A stretch of DNA of 64,000 nucleotides from Marinobacter sp. F3R11. Its GTDB lineage: Bacteria > Pseudomonadota > Gammaproteobacteria > Pseudomonadales > Oleiphilaceae. A model generated the notes under the pieces. The model saw nothing but the letters and a program-made list of their open reading frames with translations, did not search any database and had not been told where the DNA came from. Of this stretch, positions 17,367-26,394 are shown in pieces (the stretch's first letter is position 1; each line of letters opens with the position of its first letter). The position numbers were made by a program, and so were the translations under genes. The stretch covers positions 1-64,000 of the forward strand of contig NZ_QOCH01000015.1 of assembly GCF_003318275.1 (NCBI RefSeq), read 5' to 3'.

Positions 17367-17888
17367 TCACTTTTTATCGAGGCGATCGTGCCTGGTTTCG
17401 GTCTCATCACGATATTCGCCTTCAATGATGTCACCGTTGCCATCCCGGTCGAACGGGCGCTGTTCTCCAAAGGGAGCCTCACCGAACGGATCCCGGCCGC
17501 CACCAGCACGAAAATAGAAGCCTTCACTCCGGCCAGAAACCACCATGCGTTTCAACGCCTGCGCAGCAAGCCAGTGCCGGGTAAACGGAACCAGACACAA
17601 AAAACCTATGGCATCTGTGATAAACCCCGGGGTAAGCAGAAGTACACCGCCGACCGCCAGAATAAGCCCTTCCGCTACCTCCTTTGCAGGCAACTCCCCG
17701 CTGTTGAGGCGCTGGTTAGCCTTGAGCAGTGTCGCCAGGCCTTGCTGGCGAAGCAGCCAGGCGCCGGCAACAGCCGTCAGGAGCACAAAACCAATGGTAT
17801 TGAACACGCCAATCTTGCTGCCTACCTGAATGAGCACCGCCATTTCAGCGATCGGCATGATAATGAAAATAAAAAAGAGTATGGGCAT
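17367..17888 (-). CDS. fxsA: FxsA family inner-membrane protein
   Basis: The 173-aa protein begins MPILFFIFIIMPIAEMAVLIQVGSKIG and has three or four hydrophobic helices within the first 130 residues (including TAVAGAWLLRQQG and GGVLLLTPGFITDAIG), then a charged tail. These match FxsA/YtzA proteins of the inner membrane; E. coli FxsA limits phage T7 exclusion by F. ATG 17888 is chosen rather than a start 22 codons upstream because it opens the conserved first helix. fxsA next to groES-groEL is a common gammaproteobacterial neighbourhood. Confidence 0.9.
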   Translation of the reverse strand: MPILFFIFIIMPIAEMAVLIQVGSKIGVFNTIGFVLLTAVAGAWLLRQQGLATLLKANQRLNSGELPAKEVAEGLILAVGGVLLLTPGFITDAIGFLCLVPFTRHWLAAQALKRMVVSGRSEGFYFRAGGGRDPFGEAPFGEQRPFDRDGNGDIIEGEYRDETETRHDRLDKK

Positions 17889-17978
17889 CAGGCTCTCGCA
17901 GTCTGAATTGGGGTATTTTAAGGTCTGGTATACTCCCAGCCTTTCCTGAAACACCTTTCCTCTAACTTAGGGCAAAAC

Positions 17979-18740
17979 ATGAAACTTCAAGATTCTGTGG
18001 TAGCAATTACCGGTGGGGGCCAGGGTCTGGGCCGCGCCATGGCCGAGTACCTGGCTGCAAAAGGCGCCAGACTGGCTCTGATTGACCTGATTCCTGAAAA
18101 ACTCGAAGAAGCCGCGACTGCCTGTAAACAAGCGGGCGGAGATGCGAAAACTTATGTGTGCAACGTAGCAAAAGAAGATGAAGTAGAAAAAACATTTGCA
18201 GCAATAGCCAGTGACTTCGGCCAGCTAAACGGGCTGGTCAATAACGCGGGAATACTGCGTGACGGCCTGCTGTTAAAAGAGAAGGACGGCGAGATCACCA
18301 AACGCATGGAATTATCACAGTGGCAGGCCGTTATTGACGTCAACCTCACAGGTGTATTTCTGTGCGGGCGCGAAGCAGCCACCCAGATGATCAAGAACGA
18401 CTGCAAAGGCGTCATCATCAACATCGCTTCCATTTCCCGTGCCGGCAACATGGGACAAAGCAATTACTCCGCCGCCAAAGCAGGCGTATCTGCACTGGTG
18501 CCTGTGTGGGCAAAAGAACTCGCTCGCTATGGCATCCGCTGCATGGGCATTGCTCCTGGATTCATTGGAACGGAGATGACCGGGTCAATGCGACCCGAAG
18601 TACTCGAAAAACTGGTGTCGGCCATCCCTCTCAAGCGAATGGGAACCCCCGAAGAAATCGCGTCTGCCGCTGCATTTATCTTCGAAAACGATTACCTGTC
18701 CGGCCGGATGATCGAGGTAGACGGGGCTATGCGGATCTAG
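17979..18740 (+). CDS. SDR family oxidoreductase, FabG-like
   Basis: A 253-aa classical short-chain dehydrogenase. It shows the cofactor motif TGGGQGLGRAM near residue 12, NNAGILRDG, the catalytic Ser in ASISRAG and the YSAAK pair. The C-terminus (SGRMIEVDGAMRI) is typical of FabG-like enzymes. An acidic residue (LALIDL) after the second strand suggests NAD(H) preference. It is a single gene, divergent from fxsA and convergent with the alkyltransferase-like gene. Substrate unknown. Confidence 0.88.
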   Translation: MKLQDSVVAITGGGQGLGRAMAEYLAAKGARLALIDLIPEKLEEAATACKQAGGDAKTYVCNVAKEDEVEKTFAAIASDFGQLNGLVNNAGILRDGLLLKEKDGEITKRMELSQWQAVIDVNLTGVFLCGREAATQMIKNDCKGVIINIASISRAGNMGQSNYSAAKAGVSALVPVWAKELARYGIRCMGIAPGFIGTEMTGSMRPEVLEKLVSAIPLKRMGTPEEIASAAAFIFENDYLSGRMIEVDGAMRI

Positions 18741-18773
18741 GGCAATGGCCTTTTCGCAACTCAATAGAGTTCC

Positions 18774-18797
18774 AGGGGCCAGGCGCGGCCTGGCCCT
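18774..18797. terminator. Convergent-gene hairpin
   Basis: GGGGCCAGG...CCTGGCCCT forms a strong G+C hairpin between the convergent SDR and alkyltransferase-like genes and touches the stop codon of the latter. It has no T run, so termination efficiency is uncertain. Confidence 0.4.
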
Positions 18798-19113
18798 AGT
18801 TCCAGCGAAACCGCCTCATAGACACCCTGCCCTTGACTACTTCGACGCCTTCGGCTTCCAGTAAGCTCACCTGCCTGCAGTAAACCTCGGAGCCTTCCGG
18901 AAAGGCGATCTGACCGTTGCTGCGGATAACCCGGTACCAGGGCACAGAGTGACCATGCGGGAGTTTACCAAGTGCGCGGCCGATATATCGGGCCTGGCGT
19001 CCGAGGCCCGCCATTTCAGCAACCTGGCCGTAGCTCGCAACCTTGCCCGCAGGAATCGCCAGCACCACCTGCCAGATTTTCTGATCCTTTCCCGGTTCTG
19101 TTTGCTGTTCCAT
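18796..19113 (-). CDS. Alkyltransferase-like protein (ATL, YbaZ type)
   Basis: A 105-aa protein related to the DNA-binding half of O6-alkylguanine-DNA alkyltransferase. It has the helix-turn-helix IPAGKVASYGQVAEMAGLGRQARYIGRAL, but the active-site PCHRV of true alkyltransferases reads PWYRV, so the acceptor Cys is replaced by Trp. Such ATL proteins bind O6-alkylguanine lesions and flag them for nucleotide excision repair. Its size fits this family. It lies 5 nt after the AmpG-type gene on the same strand. Confidence 0.9.
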   Translation of the reverse strand: MEQQTEPGKDQKIWQVVLAIPAGKVASYGQVAEMAGLGRQARYIGRALGKLPHGHSVPWYRVIRSNGQIAFPEGSEVYCRQVSLLEAEGVEVVKGRVSMRRFRWN

Positions 19114-19118
19114 GTGCC

Positions 19119-20465
19119 CTATCCGCCTGCCGCCTGTCTGGCGTCTACACCACTGATACCAGAGTGGTCCGGGGCCAGTGCATCCAGTCTGTCGCCCTGG
19201 CGAATAATAAACAGTGCCAGAAGAATGGCAGGGATGCCCATCAGGCCGGCCACGAGAAAAAACTCCCCATAGCCAAAACCCGCCACGACCATGCCGGAAA
19301 AACCACCCAGAAACTTTCCTGGCAACGTCATCAGAGAGCTGAACAGAGCATATTGGGTCGCTGTAAAAGAGGCGCTAGTCATGCTCGATAACCAGGCAAT
19401 CAGTGCCACATTGGCAATGCCTCCGCTCAGGTTATCAGCACTCACTACCGCTGCCAGAGTCATCAGATTTGGCGGATACTGAGCAAGCAAAACAAACAGG
19501 AGGTTGGTTGCTGCTGTCATAACCGCACCCAACAGCAGCACTTTCCTCGTGCCGTAACGTACAACCAGAACTCCACCTGCCAGAGAGCCGGCAATGGTCA
19601 TAAAAAATCCGAAGATCTTAGTAACATCCGCAACCTGGGTTTTGCTGAATCCCATAAAATCCAGGTAGAAGGGGTTAGCCATAACCCCCATGGCAATATC
19701 GGAAATACGATATACGGCGACCATCACCAGAATCGCAATTGAAAGCTCTTTATAGCGCTGGAAAAAATCCAGAAAAGGCCCGGCAACCGCGGCATAAAAC
19801 CAGCCAGTGAGGCGCGCCAGCCCAGGGCCAAGGTGGGCGCGCCTGGCCGCCTCCTGTTCAACTTTAAGCGCAATATCCTGAGCTGCGGAAAAATGATTTA
19901 CCGCCGGCTCCCTGACAATCAGCACGGTTAGGACACCAATGCCGACCAATGCCGCCATCACCTCATAAGAAACCTGCCAGGACCAGAACTCCGCCAGGTA
20001 TAAGGCTCCTGCGCCGGCTACCAGCAATGCCAACCGATAGCCGAAGATATAAGTTGCTGCCAGGGCTGCCTGCAGCCGCTCTTCAGCAATTTCAATACGG
20101 TAGGCATCAATAGCCACATCCTGCGTAGCCGATGAAAACGCTACCAGCAGACCACACAACGCCAGGGTTTCAGGTGCAAGAGTCGCGTCTACGTGGGCCA
20201 TCAGATACAGGCCTGTAGCGATCCCCGCCTGTGCCAGCAATATCCAGCCCCGGCGCTTCCCCAGCAACCTGTCCAGTATCGGAAGTTTCAAACGGTCAAC
20301 TACCGGTGCCCAGAACACTTTGATGGAATAGGTAATCCCCAGCCAACTGAAGAACCCGATGGTAGCCGTTTCCACGCCAACATCAGCAAGGCGGGCATTC
20401 AGGGTCGAAAACACCAGCAGAAACGGCAACCCGGCTGAAAAGCCGAGAAACAGCAGCGCAATCAC
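19119..20465 (-). CDS. ampG: AmpG-type MFS permease (muropeptide transporter family)
   Basis: The protein has about twelve membrane helices and begins with LFLGFSAGLPFLLVFSTLNARLADVG, the hallmark of AmpG permeases, which import anhydro-muropeptides for wall recycling. Other AmpG-like features are ITYSIKVFWAPVVDRL and AFSSATQDVAIDAYRIE. The coordinates use the in-frame GTG at 20465, but this probably cuts the N-terminus: coding-quality sequence (LIRDTLYTYTRWQ) continues upstream to an ATT at 20528 preceded by GGAGG at a normal distance. It lies directly downstream of the YajQ gene in the same frame. The general family is sure, the substrate less so. Confidence 0.88.
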   Translation of the reverse strand: MIALLFLGFSAGLPFLLVFSTLNARLADVGVETATIGFFSWLGITYSIKVFWAPVVDRLKLPILDRLLGKRRGWILLAQAGIATGLYLMAHVDATLAPETLALCGLLVAFSSATQDVAIDAYRIEIAEERLQAALAATYIFGYRLALLVAGAGALYLAEFWSWQVSYEVMAALVGIGVLTVLIVREPAVNHFSAAQDIALKVEQEAARRAHLGPGLARLTGWFYAAVAGPFLDFFQRYKELSIAILVMVAVYRISDIAMGVMANPFYLDFMGFSKTQVADVTKIFGFFMTIAGSLAGGVLVVRYGTRKVLLLGAVMTAATNLLFVLLAQYPPNLMTLAAVVSADNLSGGIANVALIAWLSSMTSASFTATQYALFSSLMTLPGKFLGGFSGMVVAGFGYGEFFLVAGLMGIPAILLALFIIRQGDRLDALAPDHSGISGVDARQAAGG

Positions 20466-20543
20466 CTGCCAGCGGGTGTAGGTGTATAACGTATCCCGGA
20501 TCAGGGCCAGACGGGTGCCGGTTGAAATGGTGAAGCCTCCGGA

Positions 20544-21026
20544 TCAGTCGCGGAAATTATTGAATTGCAGAGGTATGTCCAGTTCAGTCTCACGCAACAT
20601 GGCCATTGCGGCTTGCAGGTCATCCCGTTTTTTACCGGTCACCCTGACTTTGTCGCCCTGGATACTGGCCTGTACTTTCAGCTTGGCATCCTTGATAAGC
20701 TTCACTATCTTCTTTGCCATATCCGTCTCAATGCCCTGCTTCAGCAGCAAATGCTGTTTCACAAGCTTGCCCGCTTTGCTATCTCCGTCTTCCGACAGGG
20801 CTCGACCATCTATATTGCGCTTGGCAAAAGCCATCCGCAGCATATCCATGAGCTGCTCAAGCTGAAACTCTTCCGGGGCACTGATAGTAATGCCCTTTTC
20901 ATCCTGTTCGATATCCGCATCCACGTTTTTGAAGTCCCAGCGATTACCGAGATCACGCCTGGCCTGATCTACCGCATTGGTGACTTCGTGCATATCGATT
21001 TCAGATACAATATCAAAAGAAGGCAT
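20544..21026 (-). CDS. yajQ: YajQ family protein, probable c-di-GMP-binding
   Basis: A 160-aa protein beginning [35 protein letters not shown], with the conserved [18 protein letters not shown] C-terminal block ([14 protein letters not shown]) and QFNNFRD end. YajQ proteins have two ferredoxin-like domains; some bind c-di-GMP and act with transcription regulators. Length is normal. The AmpG-type gene follows immediately, so the two are likely cotranscribed. Confidence 0.93.
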   Translation of the reverse strand: MPSFDIVSEIDMHEVTNAVDQARRDLGNRWDFKNVDADIEQDEKGITISAPEEFQLEQLMDMLRMAFAKRNIDGRALSEDGDSKAGKLVKQHLLLKQGIETDMAKKIVKLIKDAKLKVQASIQGDKVRVTGKKRDDLQAAMAMLRETELDIPLQFNNFRD

Positions 21027-21141
21027 AGCCGTTATTCTCCTGGACCTATAGCGAGTATACTGTCTGCATTAGAAAGAAAGGCAAGCATACCAAGCCCCGG
21101 TAATCACCGCATCTGACAATGGACTGCAAAAGTAGACAACC

Positions 21142-22113
21142 ATGCCAAATCTGGACCTTCCAATACTAGTAGTAGACGACGCGAAATTCAGCAGCATGGT
21201 TGTTGGCCGAACCCTGCGAAATGCCGGTTATCGCGATGTGCGTATTGCCAACAACGCCCCAACAGCTCTCAAACTTATCGAGGAGCGACCGGTGAGCGTG
21301 CTCATCGCAGACTGGCTGATGCCGGAAATGGACGGACTGGAATTGTCCGATAAGGTACGCCAGCAGGATGAACAAAATAATCACTATACCTATGTGGTAC
21401 TGCTGACTGCCCGGGAAAGCGTAGAAGCCCTGTCGGAGGCATTTGACCGGGGTGTGGATGACTTCATCTACAAATCCGATATGGCCAAGCAACTGATCCC
21501 CAGGATATTTGCGGCCGATCGAATGGCAGACCGCCAGAATACTCTGCTCCGTGCTAATGCCCTGCTTATCGAGAATAACCGTGAGCTCGAGTCCAGCAAT
21601 ATCATTGATCTGGAAACCGGGCTGTGTAACAGCCGCTATGGCCGGGACCGGTTAACCAAAATGCTGCGCCACGCCGAATCCCGCGGCGGTGCTACGGCGT
21701 ATGTGCTCTGCGGAATACGTAACTGGCAGGAACTTAAACGCAAACATCCGCCCACAATCATGAATGAACTGTCAGTGGGTATTGCACGCAGGCTCAGTGC
21801 GCTGATTCGCCCTATCGATGTCCTGTGTCGGGTTGGTGACAACCAGTTTGCGATCATTTCCTATTTTCCGAACAGCGATCACTGCACAACAACGGCCTTT
21901 CGCCGGATATTTGATGGCATTAACCACAAGGCTCTGAAAACCACGGCCGGATATGTCTCACTGGAGGCTGGCATGGTGCTCTGCAAAGCTGACGCCCAGG
22001 ACGGAACGCCATCCGTTCAGGATATGGAACGAGCTGCGGTGCAGGGCCTGGTAGATGCCTATGAAACTCGCCGGTTTACCGAAACCGCACCGGAAATCAG
22101 CGCAAGCGTCTGA
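21142..22113 (+). CDS. Response regulator with degenerate GGDEF domain
   Basis: A 323-aa protein: a receiver domain (about 5-125) with DD near residue 12, phosphoacceptor Asp near 57 in IADWLMPEMDG and Lys in FIYKSD, then a GGDEF-like domain (about 150-310). The cyclase signature is replaced by RVGDNQF, so the catalytic Gly-Gly-Asp-Glu-Phe is lost; the helix DLETGLCNSRYGRDRL is still recognisable. It is unlikely to make c-di-GMP. No histidine kinase is adjacent; it is divergent from yajQ. Confidence 0.85.
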   Translation: MPNLDLPILVVDDAKFSSMVVGRTLRNAGYRDVRIANNAPTALKLIEERPVSVLIADWLMPEMDGLELSDKVRQQDEQNNHYTYVVLLTARESVEALSEAFDRGVDDFIYKSDMAKQLIPRIFAADRMADRQNTLLRANALLIENNRELESSNIIDLETGLCNSRYGRDRLTKMLRHAESRGGATAYVLCGIRNWQELKRKHPPTIMNELSVGIARRLSALIRPIDVLCRVGDNQFAIISYFPNSDHCTTTAFRRIFDGINHKALKTTAGYVSLEAGMVLCKADAQDGTPSVQDMERAAVQGLVDAYETRRFTETAPEISASV

Positions 22114-22179
22114 GCCAGAGAACAATCTGTAACATGGATACACACATAATGCACAGACTCAGAGGAACGATCGACCTAT

Positions 22180-22316
22180 TCTGAGATGGTGGATTTAAGC
22201 AGTATCCCCCATGGCGGAGGAGCCGTGTTGTACCTCCGCCACCAAATGGGACATCCACCAGATTTCAGGCACTTTCGTTGTTCTTGTTCAAGCCAGCTTC
22301 CCAGCTGGCTTTTTTG
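22180..22316 (+). ncRNA. Candidate structured small RNA
   Basis: No credible ORF, but two strong structures. At 22208-22248 the outer pair CCCAT/ATGGG encloses GGCGGAGG/CCTCCGCC. At about 22293-22316 AAGCCAGC/GCTGGCTT is followed by a long T run, a good intrinsic terminator well away from the preceding stop at 22113. A possible -10 (TATTCT, around 22178-22183) lies upstream; no good -35 is seen. Together these suggest a free transcript of roughly 120 nt. The alternative is just a long 3' UTR of the response regulator gene. Confidence 0.4.
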
Positions 22317-22338
22317 TTTTTTGGCATCCAGAACAAAC

Positions 22339-22362
22339 TACGCCCGGATATTCCCGGGCGTA
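22339..22362 (-). terminator. Intrinsic terminator of argG
   Basis: A perfect 9-bp stem (TACGCCCGG/CCGGGCGTA) with a 6-nt loop; the minus-strand sequence after it is T-rich (GTTTGTTCT). Located 33 nt past the argG stop. Confidence 0.7.
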
Positions 22363-22394
22363 TCGAACACAACCAATCAGCCTGAGTCCCGGGC

Positions 22395-23606
22395 TTACAG
22401 CTTGCGCCCCTTACCGGCGGCAATCCGCAACCGCAGAGCATTCAGCTTGATAAAGCCTTCTGCATCTTTCTGGTCGTAGGCTCCGTGGTCTTCCTCAAAC
22501 GTTGCGATCGTCTCGTCAAACAGTGAGTCGTCAGACTTACGGCCAACCACATCTACATTGCCTTTATACAGCTTCAGACGAACGGTACCGTTCACATATT
22601 CCTGGGTCTTGTCGATCAGTGCCTGCAGAGCTTCACGCTCCGGCGACCACCAATAACCGTTATAAATAACCTCAGCATAACGAGGCATCAGGCTGTCTTT
22701 CAGGTGCGCCACTTCCCGGTCCAGAGTGATGGACTCAATAGCACGATGTGCGCGCAGCATAATAGTGCCGCCCGGGGTTTCATAACAGCCACGGGACTTC
22801 ATACCCACATAACGGTTCTCAACGATATCCAGACGACCAATGCCATTAGCACCGGCAACCTTGTTCAGGCTTTCAAGCACTTCGTGTGCTTTCATCTCCT
22901 GCCCGTCAACGGCAACAATATCGCCCTTGCGGTAGGTGAGCTCAACGTAGGTCGGCGCATCTGGTGCAGCCTCCGGAGAAACACTCCAGCGCCACATATC
23001 TTCCTCGGCTTCCGACCAGGGATCTTCCAGGTTCATGCCTTCATAGGAAATGTGCAGCAGGTTGGCATCCATGGAGTAAGGGGACTTGCCCTTCTTCATG
23101 TCTACCTGAATATTGCGTTCTTCGCAGTATTTCAGAAGTTTTTCACGGGAGTTCAGATCCCACTCGCGCCAAGGTGCAATAACCTTAACACCAGGCTTAA
23201 GCGCATAGGCGCCCAGCTCAAAACGAACCTGATCGTTACCCTTGCCCGTCGCGCCATGGGAAATAGCGTCCGCACCGGTCTGATTGGCAATATCAATCAA
23301 GCGCTTGGCAATCAGAGGGCGGGCAATAGAGGTGCCGAGCAGATACTCACCTTCATAGATGGTATTCGCGCGGAACATCGGGAACACGTAATCGCGCACA
23401 AACTCCTCGCGCAGATCCTCGATATAGATTTCCTTGACCCCCAGCGCCTCAGCTTTCGCCCGCGCCGGCTCAACTTCCTCGCCCTGACCTATATCAGCAG
23501 TGAAGGTTACCACTTCACAGTTGTAGGTATCCTGCAACCACCGAACAATAACGGAGGTATCCAGGCCACCAGAATAGGCCAGCACCACCTTTTTAATATC
23601 AGACAT
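22395..23606 (-). CDS. argG: Argininosuccinate synthase
   Basis: ArgG joins citrulline and aspartate using ATP, the seventh step of arginine synthesis. The 403-aa protein opens with [20 protein letters not shown] (the PP-loop SGGLDTS), has the Asp/citrulline binding region [18 protein letters not shown], the central [17 protein letters not shown] and the [25 protein letters not shown] block. Length and motifs are those of the normal family. It is a single gene. Confidence 0.97.
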   Translation of the reverse strand: MSDIKKVVLAYSGGLDTSVIVRWLQDTYNCEVVTFTADIGQGEEVEPARAKAEALGVKEIYIEDLREEFVRDYVFPMFRANTIYEGEYLLGTSIARPLIAKRLIDIANQTGADAISHGATGKGNDQVRFELGAYALKPGVKVIAPWREWDLNSREKLLKYCEERNIQVDMKKGKSPYSMDANLLHISYEGMNLEDPWSEAEEDMWRWSVSPEAAPDAPTYVELTYRKGDIVAVDGQEMKAHEVLESLNKVAGANGIGRLDIVENRYVGMKSRGCYETPGGTIMLRAHRAIESITLDREVAHLKDSLMPRYAEVIYNGYWWSPEREALQALIDKTQEYVNGTVRLKLYKGNVDVVGRKSDDSLFDETIATFEEDHGAYDQKDAEGFIKLNALRLRIAAGKGRKL

Positions 23607-23703
23607 GCCTGTGCTCCAGACTGAACAGAATGGATGTATTGAAAAGAAGAGGCGTATTGTACGGGAGTGTTGCGGAGTTGGCTATCAGGAGGGTTACTGA
23701 CCG

Positions 23704-23726
23704 CCCCTCCCCCAAGCGGGAGAGGG
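23704..23726. repeat. Short palindromic repeat, copy 1
   Basis: An imperfect palindrome, CCCCTCCCCC-AAGC-GGGAGAGGG, in the argG-fliS gap, extended by CTGACC/GGTCAG on the flanks. A related unit lies at 32374-32402 after the flagellin-linked TPR gene. CCCTCTCCC(GCTTGC)GGGAGAGGG-like units recur between genes in many proteobacteria. Confidence 0.6.
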
Positions 23727-23752
23727 TCAGAAAGTACGGCGAAGACTAATGA

Positions 23753-24154
23753 TCAACCCGCCTGAACCGACAACTCCGTGGCCTCTTCCCGGATCCCGTC
23801 CCAGCCACTTTTGATTGAGCGGAGAAGGTCTGCTACTTCATCCAGCTTGGCCAGGTCATTTTTTGCATTGGCTTCGAACAAGGTCCGCTCCATGTAGTCA
23901 TATAAACCTTCAAGACGGGCCGCCAGATCACCACCCTTCTCGAAATCCAGGAAACTACGCAAACCACCAATAATCTCAATGGCCTTGGAAATCAGCTGGC
24001 CTTTACCCGCATAGTCCTTTGCCTGCATACGGGCCTTGGCCATATTGATACGTTCTAACGCACCGTTATACAGGAGCTGGATAAGCTTATGAGGATCAGC
24101 ATCTGTGATACTGGTCTGTGTATTTACCCTTTGATAGGCCTGTAAACCGTTCAT
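23753..24154 (-). CDS. fliS: Flagellin export chaperone FliS
   Basis: FliS binds the C-terminus of flagellin in the cytosol and prevents early polymerisation. The 133-aa protein shows the signature YQRVNTQTSITDADPHKLIQLLYNGALERI and the helical segment GKGQLISKAIEIIGGLRSFLDFEKGGDLAARLEGLYDYM. It lies 56 nt after fliD and is the last gene of the flagellin-flaG-fliD-fliS row. Length is normal for the family. Confidence 0.95.
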   Translation of the reverse strand: MNGLQAYQRVNTQTSITDADPHKLIQLLYNGALERINMAKARMQAKDYAGKGQLISKAIEIIGGLRSFLDFEKGGDLAARLEGLYDYMERTLFEANAKNDLAKLDEVADLLRSIKSGWDGIREEATELSVQAG

Positions 24155-24210
24155 AGTTCGCCTCGTTTGCTACTGGCCAAGCCAGTTCGTTGTCAGGTTT
24201 AACCTGGTTA

Positions 24211-26193
24211 TCAATCGCTGTTGCTTGATAGCAGTGCTTCAAACTGCTGAGTAACATAATCTGCGGTGCTGTTGAGCTGAGAAATCAGTGAGTCCGCCGC
24301 ACTAAACTGGCTTACCAGACGTTCCCGGTAGGCCTCAATCCGTGTTTCCAGCGCTGCCTGGCTTTCTGCAATATCTTCCAGTTGCTGATTCAGGCTGTTG
24401 GTGCGGGACTCGAGAGCACCATCCTCTCCCACAAAACTGGTAATCAGGTCTACTGTGCGCTCGGCAATCCCTTCGACAAAGGTAATGGAACCCCGGCTGC
24501 CGGTCTCATCCCCCAGAATCCGGACCTGAAGCCCGGAAGCCCCACCCGCACCGCTGTCCAGATAAAGCACCTGGCCATCACCCTCAGCTGTCCTGCCATT
24601 GATGGTACCGGCTACGTCCAGTCCGGTGGTTGCTGTTGCAGTATCCAGCCCGAAGGTTGCTGCATTGTCTGCAGAGCTCAGGGTGACTGAGGATTCACTG
24701 CCATAGGTTTCGGATGTAAACGTCAGATTTCCGTTTTCATCCAGAGAGGCCTGTACAGAAGTATCCGCCGCATTCAGAGCACTGTTGCTGCTGAGCTGGG
24801 ACTGGATTTCATCCAGCAGATCCTGGGCCGACGCGTAGGTCTGCTGGGACAGCTGAATATTTACCGACAATTCCCCGTTCACCTGGAGCGTCAGTTCGTC
24901 GTTACTGTCATCAATGGCAATGCCACCCGCAAGCGCTGTTCCCGCCTGCAAATTACCCTGGGTGGCAGCCTGGGTAACATTGATATCATAGGTGCCCGGT
25001 TCGGTATCCAGGCCGCTGCGCACAAACTCCACCTGGCTGTCAGTAGTTCGCCCCTGTTCAGCGAACAGTGCAGTTACATCGTCCGGGTAAGCCTTGAGCT
25101 GGGAGATAAAAGTATCCCGGTCAAAATCCAGCTCGCCGGTTTCATAGTTGGTGGTAATCCCAACATCCGCCAGACTGCGGACACTGGAATCCTCTAACCC
25201 CTCCACAACCCGCGTCAGAACCTGACGGAGCTGGTTCTGAATACTGCGGACCGTACTGTCCCCGCTGAGCAGACCTCCTACGCCAGAATCTGCATTGTAT
25301 CCAGCCAGACCATCGATAGCAGACTGCAAGACATTGAACTGTTCAACAAAGCTCTCAACCCGATCCGCCACCGCATCAAAATCCTGATCCACTTTGATGA
25401 CAGATGAACCAGTTTCGGTAATATCAAAGCTCAGACCATCTATAACATTTTCAAAACTGTTGCTGGAGCGGGTGACTTCCACACCATTAATGGACATCAC
25501 TGCATCTGTGGCCGCAATGGTTTCCTGCAAACCGGAATCCACGTCCATATCGGTATTAAAAGCAAAGCGGGACAGGCCCTGGTGGTCCGTATCCGTGCCT
25601 TCAGAATCACCGGACACTGAAATACTTACTGAGTTAGCCGTGCCACTTTCATCTGCAGAAAACACCAGTTGATAGCCGTTACCGGTATCAATAACGCCTG
25701 CAGATACCCCGGCATCCGCATCATTGATAGCATTAGCCAATCCCTGCAAAGTATCGTTGCTGTCATCGATAACGATATCGACGGTACTACTTCCCACAGA
25801 CAGTGTAAGCGTACCCTGACCAACGCTGGTGCTGTCCCTGTCGGCGAATATATCCCGGGAAGCCAGCGCCTGGGCGCTGGCAAGGCTGGTCACTTCAACA
25901 CTATATGTGCCACGACTGGCCGTAGTACTGTCGACCGTCACGCCAATATTTTCATTTGATGAACTGGCAGAGAAAGCCATCAGGTTATCCGGCGAACTCA
26001 ACTGCCGCATTGGCAGACGCAATTCAGTCACTGCGCTGCGCAAAGTGCCATAGGCCGAAATCAGCGCTTCAGCTTCTTCAGTTTTCTGAGCAAGGCGGGT
26101 GTCGGTTGGTGCCCGTTCCGCCTCCACCAGCTGATCGACCAGATCAGAAGTCAGAACACCAGAACCTATACCCAGTGATGAAATGCTTGACAT
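24211..26193 (-). CDS. fliD: Flagellar filament cap protein FliD
   Basis: FliD caps the growing filament and folds exported flagellin. The protein (660 aa from ATG 26193) begins MSSISSLGIGSGVLTSDLVDQLVEAE with the FliD N-terminal domain, has flagellin-IN-like beta modules near 130-200 and 405-515, and ends in the FliD C-terminal coiled region (LNSTADYVTQQFEALL). It is longer than the E. coli protein (about 470 aa) because of the extra modules. ATG 26193 is favoured since GGAGG lies 8 nt upstream; ATG 26199 is too close. A near-consensus sigma-28 promoter lies just upstream. Confidence 0.93.
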   Translation of the reverse strand: MSSISSLGIGSGVLTSDLVDQLVEAERAPTDTRLAQKTEEAEALISAYGTLRSAVTELRLPMRQLSSPDNLMAFSASSSNENIGVTVDSTTASRGTYSVEVTSLASAQALASRDIFADRDSTSVGQGTLTLSVGSSTVDIVIDDSNDTLQGLANAINDADAGVSAGVIDTGNGYQLVFSADESGTANSVSISVSGDSEGTDTDHQGLSRFAFNTDMDVDSGLQETIAATDAVMSINGVEVTRSSNSFENVIDGLSFDITETGSSVIKVDQDFDAVADRVESFVEQFNVLQSAIDGLAGYNADSGVGGLLSGDSTVRSIQNQLRQVLTRVVEGLEDSSVRSLADVGITTNYETGELDFDRDTFISQLKAYPDDVTALFAEQGRTTDSQVEFVRSGLDTEPGTYDINVTQAATQGNLQAGTALAGGIAIDDSNDELTLQVNGELSVNIQLSQQTYASAQDLLDEIQSQLSSNSALNAADTSVQASLDENGNLTFTSETYGSESSVTLSSADNAATFGLDTATATTGLDVAGTINGRTAEGDGQVLYLDSGAGGASGLQVRILGDETGSRGSITFVEGIAERTVDLITSFVGEDGALESRTNSLNQQLEDIAESQAALETRIEAYRERLVSQFSAADSLISQLNSTADYVTQQFEALLSSNSD

Positions 26194-26235
26194 AACCATT
26201 GCCTCCCAAGGGGGCGAACCTGTTCATTGTTCAGT

Positions 26236-26262
26236 TTATCGGCAGAAGGCGGCAAAACTTTG
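26236..26262 (-). promoter_or_regulatory. Sigma-28 (FliA) promoter of fliD-fliS
   Basis: On the minus strand CAAAGTTT (26262-26255), 11 nt, GCCGATAA (26243-26236). The FliA consensus is TAAAGTTT-N11-GCCGATAA, so only one of sixteen positions differs. It is 43 nt upstream of the fliD start. Confidence 0.85.
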
Positions 26263-26321
26263 CCTTTTTCTTCGTACGATTTGTAACAACCTGTTAAAAC
26301 AAAGCTTAACCTGAAACCCAA

Positions 26322-26355
26322 AGCACCGCCGGCCCCTCTCAGGTGCGGCGGTGCT
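26322..26355 (-). terminator. Intrinsic terminator after flaG
   Basis: A 9-bp stem AGCACCGCC/GGCGGTGCT, followed on the minus strand by TTTGGGTTT. It separates the flagellin-flaG transcript from the fliD transcript. Confidence 0.7.
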
Positions 26356-26394
26356 GAAATACCGTTGCCAACCTCAAATCAAAACGGCAAGCGC

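Noticed and set aside
17217..17906. Plus-strand 229-aa frame opposite fxsA and the groES leader
   Set aside because: FxsA is clear on the minus strand and this frame covers the groES promoter; no domain seen.
22704..23624. Plus-strand 306-aa frame opposite argG
   Set aside because: argG is unmistakable on the other strand; the frame is a composition artefact.
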